A stretch of 41,753 nt of DNA, taken from Bacteroidales bacterium. Its GTDB lineage: Bacteria; Bacteroidota; Bacteroidia; Bacteroidales; UBA932. Within the stretch, counting starts at the first letter, position 1; each line of letters opens with the position of its first letter. Location of the stretch: NCBI GenBank assembly GCA_017399905.1, contig JAFQAR010000003.1, positions 1-41,753 of the forward strand, written 5' to 3'. The notes below the pieces were generated by a model, which had not been told where the DNA came from, ran no database searches, and saw only the letters and a program-made list of their open reading frames with translations. Below, in pieces: positions 10,095 through 18,432 of the stretch. Position numbers and translations under genes: made by a program.

Positions 10095-10619
10095 AAGTAT
10101 ATGTTATTATCCGCATTGGCAGCAGTCGTGTTCCCGATGCTCTCTACTGCCCAGGAAGTGCAGTATGACAATTCCCCCATCTCCAACTTCAATCTCAAGC
10201 GTTATCTCGGCCCGTGGTATGAAATCGCCAGATTCGACCATAGCTTCGAGAGGAACATGCAGAATGTGATGGCCGAGTACCTTCTGCGTGATGACGGCAA
10301 GATAGATGTCATCAATTCGGGATGGAAGAACGGAAAATACAAGGTGGCCAACGGCAAGGCCCGCCAGCCGGACCCTGACGATCCCGCCCACCTTGAAGTC
10401 TCGTTCTTCATGTTCTTCTACAGCGACTACAATGTCCTGATGCTCGATGATGCATATCAGGTTGCTCTGGTCGGCAGCAGGAGTCCGGACTATCTCTGGA
10501 TACTTTCCAGGACTCCGGATGTAGATGACAGTATCCTCGGCGATCTGCTTGAGGAAGCGGAAAGCCGAGGATACGATACCGGTAAACTGATCTGGGTCGA
10601 CCAGTCGTTGAACCGCTGA
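10092..10619 (+). CDS. Lipocalin (Blc-like), secreted
   Basis: An outer-membrane or periplasmic lipocalin of 175 residues, related to E. coli Blc, which binds lipids or other hydrophobic ligands. It has a signal peptide (MKYMLLSALAAVVFPMLSTAQ) without a lipobox cysteine, unlike E. coli Blc, so a soluble periplasmic form is predicted. The lipocalin signature GxW is in YLGPWYEIARFDHSFERN (about 38-55), and the late segment YLWILSRTP is conserved in the family. The start codon lies inside an inverted repeat. The gene converges on the DUF1015 gene with a 4-base gap and no obvious terminator between them. Confidence 0.87.
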   Translation: MKYMLLSALAAVVFPMLSTAQEVQYDNSPISNFNLKRYLGPWYEIARFDHSFERNMQNVMAEYLLRDDGKIDVINSGWKNGKYKVANGKARQPDPDDPAHLEVSFFMFFYSDYNVLMLDDAYQVALVGSRSPDYLWILSRTPDVDDSILGDLLEEAESRGYDTGKLIWVDQSLNR

Positions 10620-10623
10620 GGCT

Positions 10624-11862
10624 CTATGACAGCTTGTGGATAGCCAGGCCGGAACGTAGCTTAGGTTCGAACCATGTGGTCTTAGGAGGCATGATGTTGC
10701 CGGAGTCTGCAATGTCTACAAGCTGCTTCATTGAAACAGGGTAGAGTGCGAAAGCCACCTTCATTTCTCCGCTGTCGACACGGCGTGACAGCTCGCCAAG
10801 ACCGCGGATTCCGCCCACGAAGTCGATCCTCTTCGATGTACGGAGATCCTTGATGTCAAGTATCTTGTCAAGGACAAGGTTCGAGAGGATGGTGACGTCG
10901 AGGACGCCTATAGGGTCGTTGTCATCATAGCGTCCTTCCTTTGCAACGAGTGAATACCATTTTCCGTCGAGATACATGGAGAACTCGTGGAGTCTGCCAG
11001 GCTTGTATATTCCGGTTCCTTCCTCCTTCACTTCGAAGTCTTCTGCGAGAGCATCAAGAAGCTGCTCTACGGTCAGCCCGTTGAGGTCCTTGACCACACG
11101 GTTGTAGTCTATGATCTTCAGCTGGCTGTCCGGGAACGCTACTGTCATGAAGTAGTTGTATTCCTCTTCACCTGTATGGTCAGGATTCTGTGCCTTCTTT
11201 TCCGCTCCTACCAGTGCTGCAGCAGCTGTACGGTGATGGCCGTCAGCGACATAGAATGACGGTATTTCTGCGAATATCTCTGTGATGCGGTCGATGTCTG
11301 CCTGATTGTCGATCACCCAGAAATGGTGTCCGAATCCGTCTTCTGCCACGAAGTCGTATTCAGGCTCCTGAGCGATGTATCTGCCTACTATTCCATTGAT
11401 CTCGTCATTGTCTGGATAAGAAAAGAATACAGGCTCGATGTTGGCGTTCTGGATGCGGACATGGATCATTCTGTCCTCCTCCTTATCCTTTCTGGTGAGC
11501 TCATGCTTCTTTATCTTTCCGTCTGCGTAGTCGTCTGTGTGGGCGCATACCACAAGGCCGTACTGTGTCCGTCCTTCCATCGTCTGTGCGTAGACATAGT
11601 AGCAAGGCTTGTCATCCTGTACAAGCCAGCCCTTCTCCTGCCATGCCTTGAAGTTCTCGACAGCCTTGTCATATGCAGGCTGGCTGTGCTCGTCTATGAT
11701 AGGGTCGAAATCGATTTCCGGCTTTGTGATGTGGAGGAGGGATTTCTCTCCTGCCTCAGCCTTTGCTTCGACAGAATTGAGGACGTCGTATGGTCTTGCC
11801 GCTACTTCCTCGACATACTGCTTGGGCGGGCGTACCGCCGCGAATGGTCTGATCTTTACCAT
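10624..11862 (-). CDS. DUF1015 protein of the serine operon
   Basis: A 412-residue cytosolic protein of the DUF1015 family (begins MVKIRPFAAVRPP; contains HITKPEIDFDP, YYVYAQTMEGRTQYGLVVCAH and FYVADGHHRTAAA). The biochemical role is not established. It lies downstream of serC and serA on the same strand, an arrangement I recognise from other Bacteroidota, which suggests a link to serine metabolism. The frame opens six codons earlier (11880), but the conserved N-terminus begins at the ATG at 11862. A 14-base palindrome lies between this gene and serA. Confidence 0.85.
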   Translation of the reverse strand: MVKIRPFAAVRPPKQYVEEVAARPYDVLNSVEAKAEAGEKSLLHITKPEIDFDPIIDEHSQPAYDKAVENFKAWQEKGWLVQDDKPCYYVYAQTMEGRTQYGLVVCAHTDDYADGKIKKHELTRKDKEEDRMIHVRIQNANIEPVFFSYPDNDEINGIVGRYIAQEPEYDFVAEDGFGHHFWVIDNQADIDRITEIFAEIPSFYVADGHHRTAAAALVGAEKKAQNPDHTGEEEYNYFMTVAFPDSQLKIIDYNRVVKDLNGLTVEQLLDALAEDFEVKEEGTGIYKPGRLHEFSMYLDGKWYSLVAKEGRYDDNDPIGVLDVTILSNLVLDKILDIKDLRTSKRIDFVGGIRGLGELSRRVDSGEMKVAFALYPVSMKQLVDIADSGNIMPPKTTWFEPKLRSGLAIHKLS

Positions 11863-11872
11863 AATGGATTGG

Positions 11873-11901
11873 ATTCTCACGGCCCTGCAGGGCCTCAGAA
11901 T
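11873..11901 (-). repeat. Palindrome in the serA-DUF1015 gap
   Basis: GGCCCTGCAGGGCC (11881-11894) is a perfect 14-base palindrome, flanked by a second pairing ATTCT (11873-11877) with AGAAT (11897-11901). Transcribed from the minus strand it gives a G+C-rich hairpin in the 46-base gap between the two genes. It could tune downstream expression or mRNA stability. There is no T run, so it is not a normal terminator. Confidence 0.55.
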
Positions 11902-11908
11902 GAAACTT

Positions 11909-12829
11909 TTATCTGTTTAACTGGAACTTTGTGCAACCTGTGTTGAAATAATTGCATATCTGGCTTGCTGCTGCAAGTCCTGCATTCATGTTGGCTTCAG
12001 CCGTCTCTGCACCCATCTTCTTTGCAGTTGCAAAAACCTGCTTAGGGAACTTCTCGTCAAGCTCTTCCTGACAGATGGCCGCAACGTCCGTCACATACTT
12101 GATGTCAGGTCTGTCTGTGAGCACCTTTTCAAGTTCAGCCTCGTTGATGACCTCCCGGCGTGCCGTGTTGACGAGACAGCCTCCCTTAGGCATTCTTGAT
12201 ATGAGGCCATAGTTGATCGAACCTATGGTGGAAGGTGTCGCAGGTATGTGCAGCGAGATGAAATTGCACTGTCCGTACATCGCTTCAAGGCTTTCAGCAG
12301 GGGTCACCCCGTCTTCGAGCATCTTTTCGGCAGGAACGAACGGGTCGAAAGCCATTACGTCCATGCCAAGACCCTTCGCCTTTTCAGCGACAAGGCGTCC
12401 TACGTTACCGTAGGCCTGTATGCCGAGCTTCTTTCCCTTTATCTCCATTCCTGTGCCAGGGGTGAACTGATTGCGTGACATGAATATCATCATGGCCAGT
12501 GCAAGTTCTGCCACGGCATTCGAATTCTGGCCCGGAGTATTCATCGCGACGATACCTCTTTCAGTACATGCCTCAAGGTCGATGTTGTCGAATCCGGCTC
12601 CTGCACGGACAACGATCTTGAGCTTTGGAGCTGCTGCGATGACTTCCGCCGTAACCTTGTCCGAGCGTACGATAAGTGCGTCTGCATCGGCTACAGCCTC
12701 AAGAAGCTGCGACTTATCTATGTATTTCTCAAGAAGAACTACCTCATGTCCGTTCTTTCCGGCTATTTCCTTGATTCCGTTTACCGCGGCGGCAGCGAAC
12801 GGTTTGACTGTTGCTACTAATATTTTCAT
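11909..12829 (-). CDS. serA: D-3-phosphoglycerate dehydrogenase, short (no ACT domain) type
   Basis: Catalyses the first step of serine synthesis, 3-phosphoglycerate to 3-phosphohydroxypyruvate with NAD+. At 306 residues it has the substrate and NAD-binding domains but no ACT or intervening domain, so feedback by serine through an ACT domain is not expected. Visible motifs: [16 protein letters not shown], the dinucleotide loop [12 protein letters not shown], and the catalytic-Arg region [12 protein letters not shown]. Where most family members have the catalytic His (PHxGxxT), this one reads [13 protein letters not shown], so Lys replaces His, as in the short-type enzymes. The start overlaps the serC stop by 4 bases. 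Confidence 0.94.
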   Translation of the reverse strand: MKILVATVKPFAAAAVNGIKEIAGKNGHEVVLLEKYIDKSQLLEAVADADALIVRSDKVTAEVIAAAPKLKIVVRAGAGFDNIDLEACTERGIVAMNTPGQNSNAVAELALAMMIFMSRNQFTPGTGMEIKGKKLGIQAYGNVGRLVAEKAKGLGMDVMAFDPFVPAEKMLEDGVTPAESLEAMYGQCNFISLHIPATPSTIGSINYGLISRMPKGGCLVNTARREVINEAELEKVLTDRPDIKYVTDVAAICQEELDEKFPKQVFATAKKMGAETAEANMNAGLAAASQICNYFNTGCTKFQLNR

Positions 12830-13905
12830 GACTGTTTATGAATCTGTTCGAATTCCTTCATGCACTCGACAAGTGCCTGTACGCTTTCAACCGGGCATGC
12901 GTTGTAGATAGATGCGCGGAATCCGCCCACCGACCTGTGGCCCTTTATTCCTGTCATTCCCTTTTCCTTGGCAAATGCCATGAATTTGTCCTGAAGGTGT
13001 CCGTATCCATCTGCCATGACGAAGCATACATTCATCAGCGAGCGGTCTTCAACTGCAGCCGTACCCTTGAAGAGAGGGTTGCGGTCGATTTCGCCATATA
13101 GCATTTCGGCCTTCTGGACGTTTAGCTTGCGGACAGCCTCGACTCCGCCGATTCCTTTAAGCCATTTGAGGGTCTCGTTCATCACGAAGATGGAAAATAC
13201 TGGAGGAGTGTTGAACATCGACTTTCCTTCTGCATGAGTGCGGAGGTCAAGCATCGTAGGTATGTAGCGGCTCACTTTACCGAGAAGGTCCTTCTTCACG
13301 ATGAAGAATGTCACACCGGCCGGTCCTACGTTCTTCTGTGCTCCGCCATAGATCATCGCGTATTTCGAAACGTCCACAGGACGGCTCATGATGTCGGATG
13401 ACATGTCAGCGATAAGCGGAACCGGACAATCCATGTCCTCATGTATTTCTGTTCCGTAGATCGTGTTGTTCGTGGTGATGTGGAAGTAATCCAGGTCTGA
13501 AGGGATCTCATATCCCTTCGGTATGTAGTTGAAGGTCGTGTCTGCAGATGAAGCTACTGCATAGGCGTTGCCGAGACCCTTGGCCTCCTTGAGAGCTTTC
13601 TTCGCCCATACTCCCGTTTCAAGGTATCCCGCCTTGTTCTCGAGGAAATTCATGGCCACATAAAGGAAGCCCATGCTGGCTCCTCCTCCGAGGAAAAGCA
13701 CTTCATAGTCGTCCGGAATGTCGAGAAGCTCCTTCCAGAGGGCGCGACATTCATCCATTACCGATTCCCACTCCTTTGTCCTGTGGGAGATGGAGATTAC
13801 AGGTATGCCTGTTCCCTTGAAATCCTTGAGGGCCTCAATTGCATTGTCGATCGCCTGCTGCGGCAGGATGCATGGACCGGCTGTAAAGTTATGAATCGTT
13901 TTCAT
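12826..13905 (-). CDS. serC: Phosphoserine aminotransferase
   Basis: PLP enzyme of 359 residues converting 3-phosphohydroxypyruvate and glutamate to phosphoserine. It may also serve pyridoxal phosphate synthesis. It begins [14 protein letters not shown], has [10 protein letters not shown] for phosphate contact, and the PLP Lys is K191 in [12 protein letters not shown]. The upstream in-frame extension to 13959 has no homology and is left out; the ATG at 13905 is preceded by an AAAGAAG stretch. It overlaps serA by 4 bases, giving the order serC-serA-DUF1015. Confidence 0.95.
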   Translation of the reverse strand: MKTIHNFTAGPCILPQQAIDNAIEALKDFKGTGIPVISISHRTKEWESVMDECRALWKELLDIPDDYEVLFLGGGASMGFLYVAMNFLENKAGYLETGVWAKKALKEAKGLGNAYAVASSADTTFNYIPKGYEIPSDLDYFHITTNNTIYGTEIHEDMDCPVPLIADMSSDIMSRPVDVSKYAMIYGGAQKNVGPAGVTFFIVKKDLLGKVSRYIPTMLDLRTHAEGKSMFNTPPVFSIFVMNETLKWLKGIGGVEAVRKLNVQKAEMLYGEIDRNPLFKGTAAVEDRSLMNVCFVMADGYGHLQDKFMAFAKEKGMTGIKGHRSVGGFRASIYNACPVESVQALVECMKEFEQIHKQS

Positions 13906-13968
13906 CTTCTTTAATTTAAACGTTGTCCTTTTAGTCTGGCAGTTATGAAATGTAATCAAAACCGGCTA

Positions 13969-13976
13969 TAAAGGTA
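13969..13976 (-). promoter_or_regulatory. Possible promoter of serC
   Basis: On the minus strand TACCTTTA matches seven of the eight positions available in the Bacteroidota -7 box TAnnTTTG (final A for G), about 64 bases before serC. There is no clear -33 element. Weak call. Confidence 0.35.
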
Positions 13977-13986
13977 ATGATTTATT

Positions 13987-14439
13987 TTAGAAAACGTGCT
14001 TTGTCTTTGTAATTTTTTCGCAGAAGTGGCATAATAGTGAGATTTCGTTACCATCAGATATTGTCTTGAACCTTGTCTTGATCGGCTGATGGTTGGTCAC
14101 GCACTTAGGGTTTCTGCATGTCGCTATGCCAATCACTTCCTCCGGCATCTCCACCTTCTTCTTCTCTACGACCTTGAAGTCGCGGATAACGTTTACGGTG
14201 GCGTTAGGGGCGATGAGGGCCAGCTTGTTCAGTTCATCGTCCTCGAAGAACTTGTCGGCTATCTTGATGATGCCCTTCCTTCCATACACCTTGCTGTTGA
14301 GGTTTATTCCTATGGTGATCTGGTTTTCGATTCCCTTGAGGTCAAGGATGTCAAGGGCTTTATATACGTTTTCCGCAGGGATGTGGTCCAGTACGGTACC
14401 GTTCTCCAATGCGCTTACTACCAATTCCTTTCTTGTCAT
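13987..14439 (-). CDS. pyrI: Aspartate carbamoyltransferase regulatory chain
   Basis: The regulatory subunit that binds nucleotide effectors and assembles the ATCase holoenzyme with PyrB. The 150-residue product has the allosteric domain (about 1-100, with TVLDHIPAENVYKALDIL) and a zinc domain with four Cys at C108, C113, C137 and C140 (CRNPKC and CHFC). It follows pyrB by 11 bases on the same strand. Its presence indicates an allosteric pyrBI-type ATCase. Confidence 0.96.
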   Translation of the reverse strand: MTRKELVVSALENGTVLDHIPAENVYKALDILDLKGIENQITIGINLNSKVYGRKGIIKIADKFFEDDELNKLALIAPNATVNVIRDFKVVEKKKVEMPEEVIGIATCRNPKCVTNHQPIKTRFKTISDGNEISLLCHFCEKITKTKHVF

Positions 14440-14450
14440 GACTCTTGATT

Positions 14451-15359
14451 TTAGCGGTATCCGAGCAAATATGATATGATGGCCATGCGGACATAAAGTC
14501 CGTTCTCGGCCTGTTTGAAATAGTATGCATAAGGTGTGTCGTCCACATCCTGGTCAATCTCGTTGACGCGTGGAAGCGGATGAAGGATCTTCATGTTCTC
14601 CTTCACATTGTCAAGCATCGACGCCTCCAGACGATATACGTCCTTTACTCTTTCATACTCCATAGGGTCAGTGAACCTTTCCTGCTGCACACGGGTCATG
14701 TAAAGGATGTCGCAGTCGTTGAGGTGCTCGTCAAGCGATGCGGTCTCAACATATTCGATGCCCTTGCTGTCGAGGAAATCCTTGTACTCCTGCGGCATCA
14801 TCAGCTCGTCCGGAGACGTGAATATGAATTTAGGGTTAAAGTGTGACATGGCCTGCAGGAGCGAATGGGTGGTGCGGCCGTATTTGAGGTCTCCCACCAT
14901 GTTGATGGTGAGTCCTTCGAGTCTTCCTTGAGTCTGAAGGATCGAATACAGGTCGAGAAGAGTCTGGGAAGGATGCTGGTTTGCACCGTCTCCGGCGTTC
15001 ACCACCGGAACACTCGCAACTTCGGAAGCATAGCGTGAACTTCCTTCAAGAGGATGTCTCATGACTATCATGTCCACGTAGTTGGATACCATCTTGATGG
15101 TGTCCTTGAGAGTCTCTCCCTTGCTCTGGCTTGTGTTGCTCGCATCCGAGAATCCGATCACCTTGGCGCCAAGGCGGTTGATGGCGGTCTCGAAGCTCAG
15201 TCTTGTCCTGGTTGAGGGCTCGAAGAAAAGACTTGCGATAACTTTTCCTTCAAGGAATTTCTGTTCCTTGTTCTGCTCGAATTCCCTGGCTGTCTCCAGC
15301 ACATGAAGGATCTCCTCCTTGGAAAAATCCCTGATTGAAATCAAACTCTTTCTATCCAT
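14451..15359 (-). CDS. pyrB: Aspartate carbamoyltransferase catalytic chain
   Basis: Catalyses carbamoyl phosphate plus aspartate to carbamoyl aspartate, the committed pyrimidine step. The 302-residue product contains the carbamoyl-phosphate motif FFEPSTRTR (45-53), the loop with SKGETLKDT (S and K from the neighbouring subunit's active site) and [12 protein letters not shown] near the C-terminus. It lies between yigZ (10 bases upstream) and pyrI (11 bases downstream). Confidence 0.97.
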   Translation of the reverse strand: MDRKSLISIRDFSKEEILHVLETAREFEQNKEQKFLEGKVIASLFFEPSTRTRLSFETAINRLGAKVIGFSDASNTSQSKGETLKDTIKMVSNYVDMIVMRHPLEGSSRYASEVASVPVVNAGDGANQHPSQTLLDLYSILQTQGRLEGLTINMVGDLKYGRTTHSLLQAMSHFNPKFIFTSPDELMMPQEYKDFLDSKGIEYVETASLDEHLNDCDILYMTRVQQERFTDPMEYERVKDVYRLEASMLDNVKENMKILHPLPRVNEIDQDVDDTPYAYYFKQAENGLYVRMAIISYLLGYR

Positions 15360-15369
15360 ATATCGTGAT

Positions 15370-15984
15370 TTATATTTCTTCTATGTGACAGCCTTCGACA
15401 TCTCCTATCCTTTCCAGGAACGTGTCGACAAGCGACAGGCGTACGTTTGTGTCGATGGAACATTCCATGTCGAACTTCTGGTTCTTCTGTTCGAGTCCCA
15501 TGTCCTTGAGGACCTTCATCACCCCGTTCATGTTCATGTAACCGAAATGTATGCGGAACAGCTTCGACGCTATCTTTTCGATGATCTCGGCATTTGCGAG
15601 AGCGTCGGCGGTCGATGTCCTGTAGGCCCTGATAAGTCCCGGGATCCCGAGCTTTATGCCTCCGAAATAGCGTACGACCACAACAAGGATGTCGCTCAGT
15701 CCGTTGGAATCGATCTGCCCGAGGACAGGCCTTCCTGATGATCCGGACGGCTCCCCGTCGTCGTTGGCCCTGAACTTGTCCCCTTTGTATCCGAGCCTGT
15801 AGGCATATACATGATGTCTTGCGTCGTAATATTCCTTTTTGAGGGCAGCGACTATTTCCTTTACTTCTTCTTCTGTTTCAACGGGATAAGCATGGGCAAT
15901 GAATCGGCTTCCATTGTCCTTGAAGAGACCTTTTGCTTCAGATGCAATGCTCCTGTACGAATCTTGGATCAGAGATGTGTCCAT
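15370..15984 (-). CDS. yigZ: YigZ/IMPACT family protein
   Basis: A 204-residue member of the UPF0029/IMPACT family (E. coli YigZ), cytosolic and of uncertain function, with a proposed role in translation or stress control. Visible signatures: [32 protein letters not shown] and [21 protein letters not shown], followed by the C-terminal DUF1949-like domain. The frame opens at 15996, but a -7 box occupies 15994-16001, so transcription would begin after that ATG; the ATG at 15984 is preferred, leaving a very short leader. First gene of a yigZ-pyrB-pyrI unit. Confidence 0.9.
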   Translation of the reverse strand: MDTSLIQDSYRSIASEAKGLFKDNGSRFIAHAYPVETEEEVKEIVAALKKEYYDARHHVYAYRLGYKGDKFRANDDGEPSGSSGRPVLGQIDSNGLSDILVVVVRYFGGIKLGIPGLIRAYRTSTADALANAEIIEKIASKLFRIHFGYMNMNGVMKVLKDMGLEQKNQKFDMECSIDTNVRLSLVDTFLERIGDVEGCHIEEI

Positions 15985-15993
15985 ACCGAAAAC

Positions 15994-16001
15994 CAAAAAT
16001 A
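15994..16001 (-). promoter_or_regulatory. Promoter -7 box of yigZ-pyrBI
   Basis: TATTTTTG on the minus strand fits TAnnTTTG. The predicted transcription start is only about 3-6 bases before the ATG at 15984, so the mRNA would be almost leaderless. I see no -33 element at the expected place. Confidence 0.5.
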
Positions 16002-16094
16002 GTGAATTTCCGGATTAAAATGAAATAAAACTTTCACTTTGTTCCACTTTGTCTCTTTCTGCTTTTTTTTAGATAGGCCGAAAGAAAAATTTAC

Positions 16095-16102
16095 TATCTT
16101 TG
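16095..16102 (+). promoter_or_regulatory. Promoter -7 box for the acidic-tail gene and miaA
   Basis: TATCTTTG fits the Bacteroidota -7 box. The predicted start, near 16107, is directly at the foot of the hairpin at 16108. The -33 region is T-rich without a clean TTTG. Confidence 0.6.
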
Positions 16103-16107
16103 GATTC

Positions 16108-16136
16108 GCTTCCGGCCGTAGCGGAGGCTTTTTTTT
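16108..16136 (+). promoter_or_regulatory. Terminator-like hairpin at the start of the leader
   Basis: GCTTCCG (16108-16114) pairs with CGGAGGC (16122-16128) through seven pairs, one a G-U, and eight T follow (16129-16136). The structure is that of an intrinsic terminator, yet it lies between a good -7 box and the gene starting at 16159. It may be an attenuator, or a 5'-end stabilising hairpin, or it may end a short RNA. Confidence 0.6.
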
Positions 16137-16158
16137 AAAGGAACAATTCTAACTCTTT

Positions 16159-16698
16159 ATGATACTGAAATATAGGGTCTCCCTGCCCGGAATCAAGGGA
16201 TTTGCAAGAATATACGAGGTGAAGGACAATGCCTCACTATATAGTTTCCATAAGCAGATGAGGGCAGATATGGACTTCCCTCAGGACCAGGTGGTACTTT
16301 TCAAGGCTTTCGGAAAGGATGGGGAAGTAGCTGCACGTTACAGTGTGTTCACCGACTTCGGCTTCGGAACGATCGACCATGTCACAGCCGGACAATGCCA
16401 CAGGAGAGGAGAGGACAGGTTCATATATTTCTACGACACGACCAATGTCAAGAGCGTGATCGTCACTTTCGAAGGAGAGGCTGATGAAAGGAAGAACGTG
16501 ATCTATCCGCTTCTGGTGGAGACCAAGGGACCTAATCCGATCGAGTTCGAGAACGGCTATGTGGCATTCGAGGACCTTCCTGAGGAGAAGAAGAAGGATC
16601 CGGATGACGAGGATTTCGATGATTTCGACGATGACGATGCTGACGATGACGACAGCGATACTGAAGAGATATTCGGAGAAGACGAAGATGAGGACTAG
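16159..16698 (+). CDS. Conserved protein with very acidic C-terminal tail
   Basis: A 179-residue cytosolic protein. Residues 1-125 form a compact, mixed domain (MILKYRVSLPGIKGFARIYEVKDNASLYSFHKQM...) that weakly recalls the pRiA4b ORF-3/TnpR-passenger family seen in Bacteroidota. Residues about 138-179 are almost wholly Asp and Glu (runs such as DDDDADDDDSDTEE). Such tails often mimic nucleic acid or serve as flexible regulators, but nothing here proves that. It lies 6 bases upstream of miaA on the same strand and so is probably co-transcribed. Function unknown. Confidence 0.8.
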   Translation: MILKYRVSLPGIKGFARIYEVKDNASLYSFHKQMRADMDFPQDQVVLFKAFGKDGEVAARYSVFTDFGFGTIDHVTAGQCHRRGEDRFIYFYDTTNVKSVIVTFEGEADERKNVIYPLLVETKGPNPIEFENGYVAFEDLPEEKKKDPDDEDFDDFDDDDADDDDSDTEEIFGEDEDED

Positions 16699-16704
16699 GA
16701 TTTC

Positions 16705-17619
16705 ATGAGGAAACTGGTCATCATACTCGGGCCGACTGCTGTAGGCAAGACTGACTACAGCATTGAAATGGCGCTCAGATATGGTTCTCCGGTGATCTCA
16801 TGTGATTCACGTCAGATATATAAGGAAATGTCCATAGGGACAGCCGTACCTGATGCTGCGCAGCTTGCCGCTGTGCAGCATCATTTCATTCATTCCCATA
16901 CCGTTACGGAGCTCTATACGGCCGGAAGATACGAGATCGAGGCCCTGGAACTCATCAACCGTCTGTTTGACCAGGGCCATGAAACCCTTGTCATGGCGGG
17001 AGGCTCCGGCTTTTATGTCGATGCCCTCGTGAACGGACTGGACGATTTTCCGGCTGCTGACCTTCAGCTGCGGGCAGAGCTCACTTCGCGTCTTCAGGAA
17101 GAAGGCGTGGAAGCCTTGCGTCTTGAACTCAAGTCCCTGGATCCGGAAAGCTATGCTACGATTGACATAGCCAACGGACAGAGGGTGGTGAGGGCTCTTG
17201 AGGTATGCCTTATGACGGGCCGGCCGTTCTCTTCGTTCAAGACCAGCAGGACCAAGAAACGTGATTTCGAAATAGAGAAGATCGGACTTTTCCGTCCTCG
17301 CGAAGTCCTTTATGACAGGATCAACAGACGTGTCATGAAGATGGTTGATGACGGACTTGTGGACGAGGTCCGTTCCCTTGCGGGATTCCGCGACCTCGCA
17401 GCTCTGCAGACTGTCGGCTATAAGGAAATATTCGACTGGTTCGACTATCAGGACGGACTGGTCTCGGCCGAAGGCTACGGGCCGCAGACGCCTGGTGACG
17501 GCCCTGTCACCTCATTGGAGCGTGCCGTCGAACTCATCCAGCGCAACACCCGCCGTTACGCCAAACGCCAGCTCTCCTACTGGGGCCGTGACAAGGCAAT
17601 CCGCTGGCTGGAACTCTAG
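16705..17619 (+). CDS. miaA: tRNA dimethylallyltransferase
   Basis: Adds a dimethylallyl group to A37 of tRNAs that read UNN codons. The 304-residue product has the P-loop GPTAVGKT (9-16, K15), the segment VISCDSRQIYKEMSIGTAVP, and the core GGSGFYVDALVNGLDDFP. The C-terminus ends RNTRRYAKRQLSYWGRDKAIRWL, the usual motif. It follows the acidic-tail gene by 6 bases and converges on the lipoprotein gene with a 5-base gap and no visible terminator. Confidence 0.96.
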   Translation: MRKLVIILGPTAVGKTDYSIEMALRYGSPVISCDSRQIYKEMSIGTAVPDAAQLAAVQHHFIHSHTVTELYTAGRYEIEALELINRLFDQGHETLVMAGGSGFYVDALVNGLDDFPAADLQLRAELTSRLQEEGVEALRLELKSLDPESYATIDIANGQRVVRALEVCLMTGRPFSSFKTSRTKKRDFEIEKIGLFRPREVLYDRINRRVMKMVDDGLVDEVRSLAGFRDLAALQTVGYKEIFDWFDYQDGLVSAEGYGPQTPGDGPVTSLERAVELIQRNTRRYAKRQLSYWGRDKAIRWLEL

Positions 17620-17624
17620 CAGGA

Positions 17625-18410
17625 TTATCTCAGACCGTGGTTTGTCGTGAATCTGCAATGCAGAACCTCGTCTTTATAAACGACTGGTGCCTTTGGATCT
17701 GTAACTTTGTCATTCAGCCAGTTAAGGTACATGATCACTTTTACCGGAATATTCAGTTCGAATGTCACTTTCTCGTCTGTAAGGGTGTGATTTCCCATCG
17801 GAATGCTGAAAGATATGACATCTTCCAACAATGTCAGGTAATCAAGAGGAATATTTAATGCCGTTCCGGCGTTCTCCGCGAGATTCCACCCTGGAGCAAG
17901 TATGGCATCTTTAGGGAATCCGTCATTTTGAGGTATCCCCATTATTTCCGAAGCCAAATCTTCTCCTGCAGGGAATCCAGCGAAATCTTTATCTGCGGTT
18001 AATGAAATGCCCTTATCATATATGATTGTAGATATGGAAAATCTTCCTTGTGCCGAAAAATATGCACAGCACTCCTCATATACATCTTCAAATGCGTGCT
18101 TTACGTTTTTTTTGTTTCCACGGAAGGTATTGAATGTTTCCTCGGAAGGGATGAGACGGTCTTGCTTCCATCCGGTATCTTCTATTATATAATCCGTCAT
18201 ATCCAGACTGAATGTAAAAATGAAGCGGTTCCGGTCAATCTGATGATCTAAACTTTCCGGGTGATAATATTCCAATTCCATAGATCTCAGACATTCTCCT
18301 GTCAATAAGATATATCTCTGATGAGGAGTACCGCTGGCCCCCCAGAACTTACCGCATGATGTAGTGCAGATTATTGCGATTAATGCGAAAAATATGTATG
18401 CTTTCTTCAT
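17625..18410 (-). CDS. Unknown lipoprotein paired with the C10 protease
   Basis: A 261-residue product beginning with a lipoprotein signal (MKKAYIFFALIAIICTTSC, Cys19). The lipobox TTSC is loose, as is common in Bacteroidota. The rest is a soluble, mixed alpha/beta-type sequence with no motif I recognise. It lies 22 bases downstream of the C10 protease gene on the same strand and shares its low G+C content, unlike the flanking miaA and recQ. In Bacteroides, C10 proteases are often paired with small inhibitor genes, but those inhibitors are much shorter, so calling this an inhibitor would be speculation. Confidence 0.72.
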   Translation of the reverse strand: MKKAYIFFALIAIICTTSCGKFWGASGTPHQRYILLTGECLRSMELEYYHPESLDHQIDRNRFIFTFSLDMTDYIIEDTGWKQDRLIPSEETFNTFRGNKKNVKHAFEDVYEECCAYFSAQGRFSISTIIYDKGISLTADKDFAGFPAGEDLASEIMGIPQNDGFPKDAILAPGWNLAENAGTALNIPLDYLTLLEDVISFSIPMGNHTLTDEKVTFELNIPVKVIMYLNWLNDKVTDPKAPVVYKDEVLHCRFTTNHGLR

Positions 18411-18432
18411 AAATGCTCTGGAAGTAGTATGT

